Of a DNA stretch of 12,111 nt, positions 6,347-12,111 are shown one piece after another. A program made the translations under genes and the position numbers. Location of the stretch: the NCBI GenBank assembly GCA_028706585.1, contig JAQTVX010000035.1:1-12111 (forward strand). The letters run 5' to 3'. A model generated the notes under the pieces. That model did no database searches. It saw only the letters and a list, made by a program, of their open reading frames with translations, and was not told the DNA's origin. The DNA is from Candidatus Krumholzibacteriia bacterium. Lineage in GTDB: Bacteria; Krumholzibacteriota; Krumholzibacteriia; Krumholzibacteriales; Krumholzibacteriaceae. Position 1 is the stretch's first letter; every line of letters begins with the position of its first letter.

Positions 6347-7084
6347 ATGTCGCCCATGGTGAAGGACGAAGACGTCGAGCTGAGCCTCGTCATCCCGGCG
6401 TACAACGAGGAACAATCGATAGAGACCTGCGTGCGCGAGGCCGACGAGGTTCTGGCCCGCATTGGAAGACCCTACGAGATACTCGTCGTCGATGACGGCT
6501 CCACGGACGGCACCTTCGACAGGCTGCGCTCGCTCAAGAAGAGCGTGCAGCGACTCCGGGCCGTCAGATTCAGGGAGAACCGGGGGCAGACGACCGCCAT
6601 GGCGGCCGGTTTCGAGCACGCGCGCGGCGAGACGATCGTGACGATGGATGCAGACATGCAGAACGACCCGGCCGATATTCCGCTTCTTCTCGCGAGGATG
6701 GATGAATGGGACGTCGTTTGCGGCGTGCGCACGAGCCGGCGGGACAGCTTCACGAGAAAGGCGTCGTCGGCGATCGCCAACTCGGTGCGAAACCGCCTGA
6801 CACACGAGAATATCCGCGACGTCGGCTGCACCCTCAGGGCGTATCGGAGACGATACCTCCTCCGCGTCAAGCTCTTCGAGGGGATGCACCGGTTCCTGCC
6901 GACGCTTCTGAAGCTCGAGGGCGCCAGGGTAATCGAGGTTCCTGTGAACCACCGCCCGCGGACGAAAGGCGCAAACAAGTACGGCGTCGCCAACCGCCTC
7001 TTCAAGGGGCTGCGCGATCTCTATGCGGTCCGATGGATGCAGTCCCGCTACATGCGCTACGAGGTGAAAGAGGAGATAGAATGA
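6347..7084 (+). CDS. Family 2 glycosyltransferase (polyprenyl-phosphate sugar transferase-like)
   Basis: A 245-residue GT2 (GT-A fold) enzyme of the dolichol-phosphate-mannose synthase/ArnC type, expected to move a sugar from a nucleotide donor to a lipid phosphate at the cytoplasmic face. Visible are VIPAYNEE (15-22), the nucleotide-binding VVDDGSTDGT (47-56), the metal-binding DADMQNDP (101-108) and the DVGCTLRAYRR segment (158-168). It ends at residue 245 without the one or two C-terminal membrane helices of longer ArnC relatives, so it is the soluble form. The start at 6347 lacks a clear ribosome binding site; ATG at 6356 is also possible. Its stop overlaps the next start as ATGA, so the LABN membrane protein is translated with it. 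The sugar is not identifiable. Confidence 0.88.
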   Translation: MSPMVKDEDVELSLVIPAYNEEQSIETCVREADEVLARIGRPYEILVVDDGSTDGTFDRLRSLKKSVQRLRAVRFRENRGQTTAMAAGFEHARGETIVTMDADMQNDPADIPLLLARMDEWDVVCGVRTSRRDSFTRKASSAIANSVRNRLTHENIRDVGCTLRAYRRRYLLRVKLFEGMHRFLPTLLKLEGARVIEVPVNHRPRTKGANKYGVANRLFKGLRDLYAVRWMQSRYMRYEVKEEIE

Positions 7085-7401
7085 TCACCGACTACTTGCA
7101 GAGTCTATGGAACGAGCTTCTTCACAAGTCGACGAGCTGGTGGGTCATGGTCGGGATAGTCGGGCAGCTCTTCTTCGGGGCGCGATACATTGTGCAGTGG
7201 ATTGCCTCTGAGCGGCAGGGACGGAGCGTCATTCCGAACTCGTTCTGGCAGCTGAGCCTGGCCGGGAGCCTGATACTCCTCGTATACGCGATCCATATCG
7301 CCGACCCGGTCTTCTTCCTGGCGAACCTCTTCACCGGCCTCATCTTTTCCAGAAACATCATGCTCATCAGAAGGGAAAAGCGACCCAGCCGTGAAGCCTG
7401 A
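7081..7401 (+). CDS. LABN (lipid-A-disaccharide synthase N-terminal domain) membrane protein
   Basis: A 106-residue integral membrane protein of the LABN family, named for the domain found at the N terminus of some LpxB proteins but here standing alone. Three hydrophobic segments lie at about 20-38, 53-72 and 74-92. The family signature is clear: GQLFFGARYIVQWIASER (residues 27-44), then RSVIPNSFW and LSLAGSLILLVYA, and a final RN near 94-95. There is no LpxB catalytic domain downstream; TruD follows after 86 bases. Overlap with the glycosyltransferase (ATGA) and a strong AGAGGAG site inside that gene suggest the two products act together, perhaps as a membrane partner or lipid-sugar translocation step; this is inference from proximity. 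Confidence 0.87.
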   Translation: MITDYLQSLWNELLHKSTSWWVMVGIVGQLFFGARYIVQWIASERQGRSVIPNSFWQLSLAGSLILLVYAIHIADPVFFLANLFTGLIFSRNIMLIRREKRPSREA

Positions 7402-7487
7402 CCGCGGAAACACGCCAATCACCGCTCGGCCGGCGGGACCGCTCGCGGCTGCCCTCCGGTGCGCGAGGCCCTGAGGGGAGAGCCGCC

Positions 7488-8720
7488 ATGATCAAACGCC
7501 ATCCGGAGGACTTCTTCGTCGAGGAGATTCTCGCGCCCGATATCGCCTCGCGAATCCAGGCGAATACCGGCGCCTTCGCCATCTACCGGCTGACCAAACG
7601 GAGCCTCGCTACCGATGAAGCCCTGGAATCGATCGCGCGCAAGCTCCGGGTGCCCCCGCGACAGATCGGCTATGGAGGGCTGAAGGACAAGCACGCGCTG
7701 ACCGTGCAATACGTCTCGATCGACTCGTCCCGTGGGGACGCCGGAACGATTCCCCTGCTCGTCGAAACGCCCGGCTGGAAGATCGAGCTCGCCGGCCGGC
7801 TCGACAGGGGCATATCCGCGGAGGACGTCTCGGGCAATCGCTTCCGAGTCGCCGTGAGGAACCTCACCCGGCGGCAGTGCGAGAGGATGACCGCGACGCG
7901 GCGGGCTCTATCGCCCGGCGGGGCCAGAGGCGGCCGGACGCTTCTTTTCGTCAATTACTTCGGCGCCCAGCGTTTCGGCTCGGCGCGCCACGGGCGGGGA
8001 TTCGCCGCACGGCGGCTGATAATTGGAGATTTCGAGGGTGCGCTCAGGCTCCTCATCGCGGTTCCCGATCGCAAGGATTCGCGCGAGCGCAAGGCGGCCA
8101 AGCGGACCATCGGCGCCGGCTGGGGAGACTGGGGAGGCCTTGCGCGCATGCTCGCCCCCTGCCCCGAGCGAACCGTGGTCAGAATCCTCGCGGAGACAGC
8201 GGGGGATTTCCGCGCCGGCTTCTCGGCCCTTCCGCACATTATCAAGCAAATCACGATCGAAGCGTATCAGTCGTACCTGTGGAACGAGGTCGCCCGCCGC
8301 GTGATCGCGCGAGATTGCTCCCCGCCCCTTACAAAGGCGCCGTCGCGGTTCGGCGATTTCGCGTTTCCGAACGCCGCGAGCGTCCCCCCCGCGCTGTCCG
8401 CCGCCGCCATCGCGCTCCTCTGCCCTCAAACGGCGCTTCACGAGCCATTCGCGGAGGCAGCCGCGAGCGTTCTCGCATCTGAAGGAATCTCTCTGGAGGA
8501 TCTCCGCGTTCCGGGCCTGCGCATCCCTTATTTCAGATGCGCCGCGAGATCCCTCTTCGCGGAGGCCCGCGAATTCTCACTGGGGCCGTTGGAGGCCGAC
8601 GAATCGGCGAGGGGCAAGGGCGTATTCAAGCGCCGCCTGAGATTCTTCCTGCCGCGTGGCTCCTACGCAACGGTGCTCTTGGCCGCGCTCGGAGCCCATG
8701 CACCCGCGGTTTCCGACTGA
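7488..8720 (+). CDS. truD: tRNA pseudouridine synthase TruD family
   Basis: A 410-residue TruD-family pseudouridine synthase, which in Escherichia coli makes pseudouridine 13 in tRNA-Glu. The N terminus KRHPEDFFVEEIL (3-15) is the usual opening. The catalytic motif GGLKDKHA (63-70) places the nucleophile at D67. Further family blocks are GNRFRVAVRNL (116-126), NYFGAQRFG (156-164) and QSYLWN (261-266). It is longer than the roughly 350-residue E. coli enzyme and nearer to the archaeal/Pus7 size, so substrate range may differ. The ATG at 7488 has GGGGAG seven bases before it. The 86-base gap upstream shows no clear terminator, so readthrough from the LABN gene is possible. It ends 29 bases from the convergent acetyltransferase gene. 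Confidence 0.94.
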   Translation: MIKRHPEDFFVEEILAPDIASRIQANTGAFAIYRLTKRSLATDEALESIARKLRVPPRQIGYGGLKDKHALTVQYVSIDSSRGDAGTIPLLVETPGWKIELAGRLDRGISAEDVSGNRFRVAVRNLTRRQCERMTATRRALSPGGARGGRTLLFVNYFGAQRFGSARHGRGFAARRLIIGDFEGALRLLIAVPDRKDSRERKAAKRTIGAGWGDWGGLARMLAPCPERTVVRILAETAGDFRAGFSALPHIIKQITIEAYQSYLWNEVARRVIARDCSPPLTKAPSRFGDFAFPNAASVPPALSAAAIALLCPQTALHEPFAEAAASVLASEGISLEDLRVPGLRIPYFRCAARSLFAEAREFSLGPLEADESARGKGVFKRRLRFFLPRGSYATVLLAALGAHAPAVSD

Positions 8721-8749
8721 GCCGTCTCCCACTGCTACGGGCGGCGCGC

Positions 8750-9262
8750 TCAAAGCAGCTTTCGATAGATGACCTTGTCGTCGCCCGGAGCGTAGAAGTC
8801 CTTGAGAAGCGCATCGAGCTCGTATCCGAGTGATTGATAGAAGGCCCGCGTGTCCTCATACTGGGTCTTGTAGGAAGTGTCGATGTAAATGCGGGTCCCA
8901 TGAGCGGCTTTGACTTGCTTTTCGAACTCCCTCATGAGGCTCTTCCCGAGCCCCAACCGCTGGAAATCGGGATGGACGGCAATCCAGTAGAGATTGTGGC
9001 TCGAGACGGTGCAGGGAATCGGCCCGTAGCAAACGTATCCGACGGTCCTGCCCTCGAGCTCCGCGAAGATGAAGTAGTAACCGCTATCGGCTGCTCCCTT
9101 CGTCATATTGTCCTGCACGAGCTCGACGGCGACGCCGACCTCGGCGGGGGTGAAATACCCCGTCGCTTCGATGATCTCCTGCACCGTGTCGCAGTCGTCG
9201 AGCCTCACTGTTGTGCGGAATGAAATCTTCGGCTGACCATGGCCGGGCGAGTTATTCTTCAC
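8750..9262 (-). CDS. GNAT family N-acetyltransferase, last gene of the KamA/ATP-grasp cluster
   Basis: A 170-residue single-domain GNAT acyltransferase. The acetyl-CoA-binding motif A is plain: YWIAVHPDFQRLGLGKSLM (residues 92-110) with Q101-x-x-G104-x-G106. It is followed by a beta strand RIYIDTS, the Y/FYQSLGY helix region (142-147) and a terminal DFYAPGDDKVIYRK. The start is GTG at 9262: its GTGA overlaps the TGA stop of the upstream ATP-grasp gene by four bases, and GGAAAGGG lies eight bases upstream. The frame is open farther upstream but only across that gene. The overlap implies coupled synthesis, so the substrate is probably an amine or amino acid made by this cluster. It is shorter than the beta-lysine acetyltransferase AblB as I remember that family, so it is not simply AblB. 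Confidence 0.88.
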   Translation of the reverse strand: MKNNSPGHGQPKISFRTTVRLDDCDTVQEIIEATGYFTPAEVGVAVELVQDNMTKGAADSGYYFIFAELEGRTVGYVCYGPIPCTVSSHNLYWIAVHPDFQRLGLGKSLMREFEKQVKAAHGTRIYIDTSYKTQYEDTRAFYQSLGYELDALLKDFYAPGDDKVIYRKLL

Positions 9263-10284
9263 CGCGAGAGCCCTTTCCTGCGAACGGAATCCTCGAGCAC
9301 CAGGCGAATCACGGCCGTATAATCCAGACCGCCCTGCTGCGCGGCGGCAATGAAGCCCGAATCGGGCGATATGCAGGGATTCGCGTTGATCTCGAGAACG
9401 AACGGGTTTCCCTTGGCGTCGACCCGGAAATCGACGCGCGCATAGCCTCGCAGGTCGAAGAGCCCCCAGCAAGAGCGGCATTGCCGCTCGAGCTCGCCGA
9501 GAAGCTCGTCGTCGTCCGGGGAAAAATCGAATCCCCGCGGGGTGCGCTGGTACTCGAACGAGTCCTCATCCCATTTGGCCTTGTAGCCGACGATCTTCGG
9601 CTTGTCCTTCGGGTAATCGATGAAACGGATCTCCGCTATCGGAAGCACCCGCGGCCCATCCGGCGTGGCGATCATCGATATGTTGAATTCTCTCCCGTCT
9701 ATGTACTCCTCGGCGAAGCATTCTCCGCGAAGACGGGGCGCCCATTTCTCCATGGCGCGCATCAGCGACGCCTCGTCAGGCTGCCGGATGACCATTTCGT
9801 CGTCCATACCGAAGGATGCATGTTCCCAGATCGATTTGATGATGAAACTCGGCTTCTTGCGTGAACGTCTGCGCTTCCCGACGATCGAGTCCATCGCTCC
9901 GCTCGGCCAAGGCCCCGCCCAATCGGCGGTCGGAATCCCGGCCGCCCTGATGCGCTCTTTTGCCAGCACCTTGTGAGACGTTAGAAACAGGGCCTCGGCT
10001 GGGGAGCCTGTGTACGGAACGCCCATCGCGTCGAGAACAGCCGGCACGACGAATATGAGCCGCCCGTAGCCGTCCAGGCATTCGACGAGGTTGAAGACGG
10101 TGTCCGGCTCGAACGGGGCGAGCCGCTCGACGACTTCTTTCACGTTCAAGCCGCAAGGGATATTCAGGGTCACGTGGCCCAACCGCTCGAGCGCAGCGGA
10201 TATGGCCTCGAGCTGGATGAGAACGTCGAGCTCGTCCGTCTTGGCCTTCTCGCTTACCGCATTGAACAGGATCGCAACGCGCAT
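9259..10284 (-). CDS. ATP-grasp ligase, D-Ala-D-Ala-ligase-like (second copy)
   Basis: A 341-residue ATP-grasp enzyme resembling D-alanine-D-alanine ligase, expected to activate a carboxylate as an acyl phosphate and join it to an amine. N-terminal region: AILFNAV (4-10), then VFNLVECLDG (63-72) and VPYTGSPAEA (89-98). The ATP-binding part has PSFIIKSIWEHASFG (145-159), EEYIDGREFNIS (192-203) and the metal-binding ARVDFRVD...EINANP (282-303). The usual ligase loop EGSSxGV is replaced by EHASFG. The end motif after ENxNP reads CISPDSG rather than GMTxHS. The substrate is therefore probably not D-Ala-D-Ala. The ATG at 10284 has AGGA close upstream and lies 6 bases after the partner ligase, with which it shares only distant similarity. 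Confidence 0.88.
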   Translation of the reverse strand: MRVAILFNAVSEKAKTDELDVLIQLEAISAALERLGHVTLNIPCGLNVKEVVERLAPFEPDTVFNLVECLDGYGRLIFVVPAVLDAMGVPYTGSPAEALFLTSHKVLAKERIRAAGIPTADWAGPWPSGAMDSIVGKRRRSRKKPSFIIKSIWEHASFGMDDEMVIRQPDEASLMRAMEKWAPRLRGECFAEEYIDGREFNISMIATPDGPRVLPIAEIRFIDYPKDKPKIVGYKAKWDEDSFEYQRTPRGFDFSPDDDELLGELERQCRSCWGLFDLRGYARVDFRVDAKGNPFVLEINANPCISPDSGFIAAAQQGGLDYTAVIRLVLEDSVRRKGLSR

Positions 10285-10290
10285 GGCTTC

Positions 10291-11286
10291 CTAAGAACCG
10301 GTGTGTACACTCTCGCGCCTCGCGCGGGCGAGGGCGGAATGGAGAATGCGATTGATGAGCTCCACGTACGGTATGCCGAGCTTGTTGCACAATATGGGAA
10401 GATCGGAATGCGTCGGATGGAGACCTGCGAGCGGATTGGCCTCGATGAACTGCGGCTTCCCGAAGGCGTCGCACCGCAGATCGATCCTCCCCGCGTCGCG
10501 ACAACCGATCACGCGCCAGCACTCGAGCGCGATCCGCTCCACCTCGCGAATGACCGGATCGGCATCGGGACGGACGAGGATATAATCGACGAGCTTCTCA
10601 CACTGCTCCTTGTTGATATATGAGTAGACGCCGCTTTCCGCGCCCGGTCTGAGCCCCATCTCGAGAGTCCCGATGACCTCGGCGCCCACGACGCCCACGG
10701 TGAACTCTCGCCCCGAGAGATACTCCTCTACGAGGACCGGCTGTGCGTATTCCCCGATGAGGTCCGCGCAGAGAGGCCACAGCCCGGCGCGATCGCTCAC
10801 GATCGACCTGGAGGTGATCCCCTTGCTCGTCCCCTCGGCAACCGGTTTAACGAAGTAGGGCGGCTTGAAGCGGATGGCTGACGAATCGGCCTCGCTCTCG
10901 ACGACCGAGAAATCGCATGTCGGAATCCCCGCATCGCGGATCACGCGTTTCGTCATCCCTTTATGCAGGGTGAGCGTCATGACCAGGGGGTCCGAGAATG
11001 TGTAGGGGATTCCAAAGGCATCGAGGATCGCCGGCACCTGCGCCTCGCGCCCTATGCCGCGCAATCCCTCGGCGATGTTGAAGACAAGGTCCCACCGGTC
11101 GCCGCCGGCGAGCCGTTCGACGAGACGCCGGAAATGGCCTATCCGATCGGTCTCGTATCCCAGCTCGCGTATCGCCTTCTCGATCTCATCGATTGTCTCC
11201 TCGCGATCGAACTCGGCCGTCTCCTCCTCACCGTAGCCCATCGCGAGATATTCAGCTCTGAGGTCGTATGTGAGGCCTATTCTCAT
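10291..11286 (-). CDS. ATP-grasp ligase, D-Ala-D-Ala-ligase-like (first copy)
   Basis: A 331-residue ATP-grasp enzyme. It opens with IGLTYDLRAEYLAMGYGEEE (residues 3-22) and lacks the GGxSxEHxxS motif of true Ddl, though an acidic segment AEFDREETIDEI (24-35) stands in a comparable place. Later come LVFNIAEGLRGIGREAQVPA (67-86), PYTFSDP (94-100), the ATP-binding KPVAEGTSKGI (147-157), VEEYLSGREFTVG (186-198), and the metal ligand region GRIDLRCD...IEANP (266-285), then GLHPTHSD. This copy keeps more Ddl-like features (EGTSxG, HSD) than the downstream copy. It begins 24 bases after the KamA-like gene, with only a weak site (AAAGGT) upstream, and ends 6 bases before the second ligase. An acyl-amine ligase role is family knowledge; the substrates are unknown. 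Confidence 0.88.
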   Translation of the reverse strand: MRIGLTYDLRAEYLAMGYGEEETAEFDREETIDEIEKAIRELGYETDRIGHFRRLVERLAGGDRWDLVFNIAEGLRGIGREAQVPAILDAFGIPYTFSDPLVMTLTLHKGMTKRVIRDAGIPTCDFSVVESEADSSAIRFKPPYFVKPVAEGTSKGITSRSIVSDRAGLWPLCADLIGEYAQPVLVEEYLSGREFTVGVVGAEVIGTLEMGLRPGAESGVYSYINKEQCEKLVDYILVRPDADPVIREVERIALECWRVIGCRDAGRIDLRCDAFGKPQFIEANPLAGLHPTHSDLPILCNKLGIPYVELINRILHSALARARRESVHTGS

Positions 11287-11310
11287 GGTCTGAAAGCGAC
11301 GCCGACCTTT

Positions 11311-12111
11311 CTAGACGCGCACGAGCTCCTCGCCGGGCTGTGGATCGTAGTAGCGATAGATGTTTCCCTCGTAGTTGCGCAGAACGACATAGTCGCCTTC
11401 CCTGCCGACGAGGTAGTCGGGCATAATGGGGGTCTTTCCTCCGCCGCCGGGGGCGTCGATGACGAATGTCGGCACCGCGTACCCGCTCGTAAAGCCGCGC
11501 AGACCCTGGATGATCTCGAGCCCCTTGGCAACGGGTGTGCGGAAGTGCGATGAGCCGTAGATCGGATCGCACTGGTATATGTAGTAAGGCCGCACGCGCA
11601 GCATCATGAGCCGCTGAACGAGTTTCTTCATCGTCTCGACGCTGTCGTTGATGCCCTTGAGAAGCACCGTCTGGGAGCCGAGCGGGATGCCCGCGTCCGC
11701 GAGCTGCGCGCAGGCGCGGCTCGTCTCCGGCGTGCACTCGTCCGGATGTGTAAAGTGTATGCTCATCCAGATCGGGTGATGCTTGCGGAGCATGCGCGTG
11801 AGCTGAGGAGTTATGCGCTGCGGCAGCACGACGGGCGCCTTCGTCCCGATTCGGATTATCTCGACGTGGGATATGCGCCTGAGCTCCGTCAGTATCCAGT
11901 CGAGCCTGTCATCGCTGAGGGCGAGCGGCTCGCCACCCGAAACCAGAACGTCCCTGATCTGCGGATTGACCCTTATGTATTCGAACGCCTTCTCGAGCCT
12001 CGACACCGCCGGGTACAGCACGCCCTGGCCCACTACGCGCGAGCGCGTGCAGTAGCGGCAATAGGTCGAGCAGAAATCCGAGACAAGCAGCAGCACGCGG
12101 TCCGGGTACCG
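11311..12111 (-). CDS. KamA family radical SAM aminomutase, lysine 2,3-aminomutase-like (C-terminal part)
   Basis: The last 266 residues of a radical SAM enzyme of the lysine 2,3-aminomutase family; the start lies beyond base 12111. Visible numbering starts at the window edge. The iron-sulfur/SAM motif CSTYCRYC gives C14, C18 and C21. SGGEPL (58-63) is a SAM-binding loop. FVIDAPGGGGK holds the PLP lysine K226. Residues that bind lysine in the Clostridium enzyme appear kept: R23 (R134, carboxylate), D182 in QCDPIYG (D293) and D219 in VIDAP (D330, both for the epsilon-amine). In glutamate 2,3-aminomutase those Asp residues are replaced, so the substrate is likely lysine or a similar basic amino acid. 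The tail after K226 is 40 residues, shorter than in the Clostridium protein. Two ATP-grasp ligases and a GNAT follow closely. Confidence 0.9.
   Translation of the reverse strand, partial: RYPDRVLLLVSDFCSTYCRYCTRSRVVGQGVLYPAVSRLEKAFEYIRVNPQIRDVLVSGGEPLALSDDRLDWILTELRRISHVEIIRIGTKAPVVLPQRITPQLTRMLRKHHPIWMSIHFTHPDECTPETSRACAQLADAGIPLGSQTVLLKGINDSVETMKKLVQRLMMLRVRPYYIYQCDPIYGSSHFRTPVAKGLEIIQGLRGFTSGYAVPTFVIDAPGGGGKTPIMPDYLVGREGDYVVLRNYEGNIYRYYDPQPGEELVRV

Noticed and set aside
8721..8749. Bidirectional terminator between the convergent truD and acetyltransferase genes
   Set aside because: In 29 bases I see only a loose GCCG/CGGC pairing and no T-run on either strand.
9263..9481. N-terminal extension of the acetyltransferase to 9481
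   Set aside because: This part is an out-of-frame reading of the ATP-grasp gene with Arg-rich composition. The GTG at 9262 overlaps that gene's stop in the common coupled arrangement.
8750..12111. Calling the cluster ablAB (N-epsilon-acetyl-beta-lysine osmolyte synthesis)
   Set aside because: The aminomutase and acetyltransferase fit in principle, but the GNAT is only 170 residues and two ATP-grasp ligases lie between them, which that pathway does not use.

Overview
The window looks like chromosomal DNA from a GC-rich, Gram-negative-type, mainly anaerobic bacterium. Anaerobic metabolism is suggested by a ferredoxin-dependent 2-oxoacid oxidoreductase, a class I desulfoferrodoxin (superoxide reductase) and a rubrerythrin. 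A lipid-A-type membrane protein (LABN family) suggests an outer membrane. I cannot place the lineage more exactly; a deltaproteobacterial, FCB-group or candidate-phylum genome would all fit. The window is densely coding with short gaps. I see no rRNA, tRNA, CRISPR array, insertion sequence or phage gene.

Region A (1-5642, minus strand). Seven genes run leftward from one strong-looking promoter at 5614-5642: a PerR-type Fur regulator, a TIGR02757/DUF2400 protein, an SO_0444-type Cu/Zn permease with a C-terminal metal-binding domain, rubrerythrin, desulfoferrodoxin, and 2-oxoacid:ferredoxin oxidoreductase subunits (gamma-alpha fusion, then beta, which runs off the left edge). The promoter -10 box sits inside a palindrome, which suggests autoregulation. 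The gene set couples peroxide sensing, superoxide and peroxide reduction, metal export and an oxygen-sensitive iron-sulfur enzyme. The TIGR02757 protein resembles helix-hairpin-helix DNA glycosylases by eye, which would add a possible DNA-repair arm.

Region B (5741-6346). A small conserved protein built from two similar repeats is on the minus strand with its own likely promoter. It is followed by a 165-base divergent intergenic region.

Region C (6347-8720, plus strand). A soluble family 2 glycosyltransferase overlaps an orphan LABN membrane protein by ATGA, and both are followed by a TruD-type tRNA pseudouridine synthase.

Region D (8750-12111, minus strand, convergent with C). A four-gene tight cluster contains a lysine 2,3-aminomutase-like radical SAM enzyme (5' end outside the window), two different D-Ala-D-Ala-ligase-like ATP-grasp enzymes, and a GNAT acetyltransferase whose GTG start overlaps the preceding stop. 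The combination suggests a pathway that makes a beta-amino acid, ligates it and acylates it. I consider this the best candidate for an undescribed system in the window.
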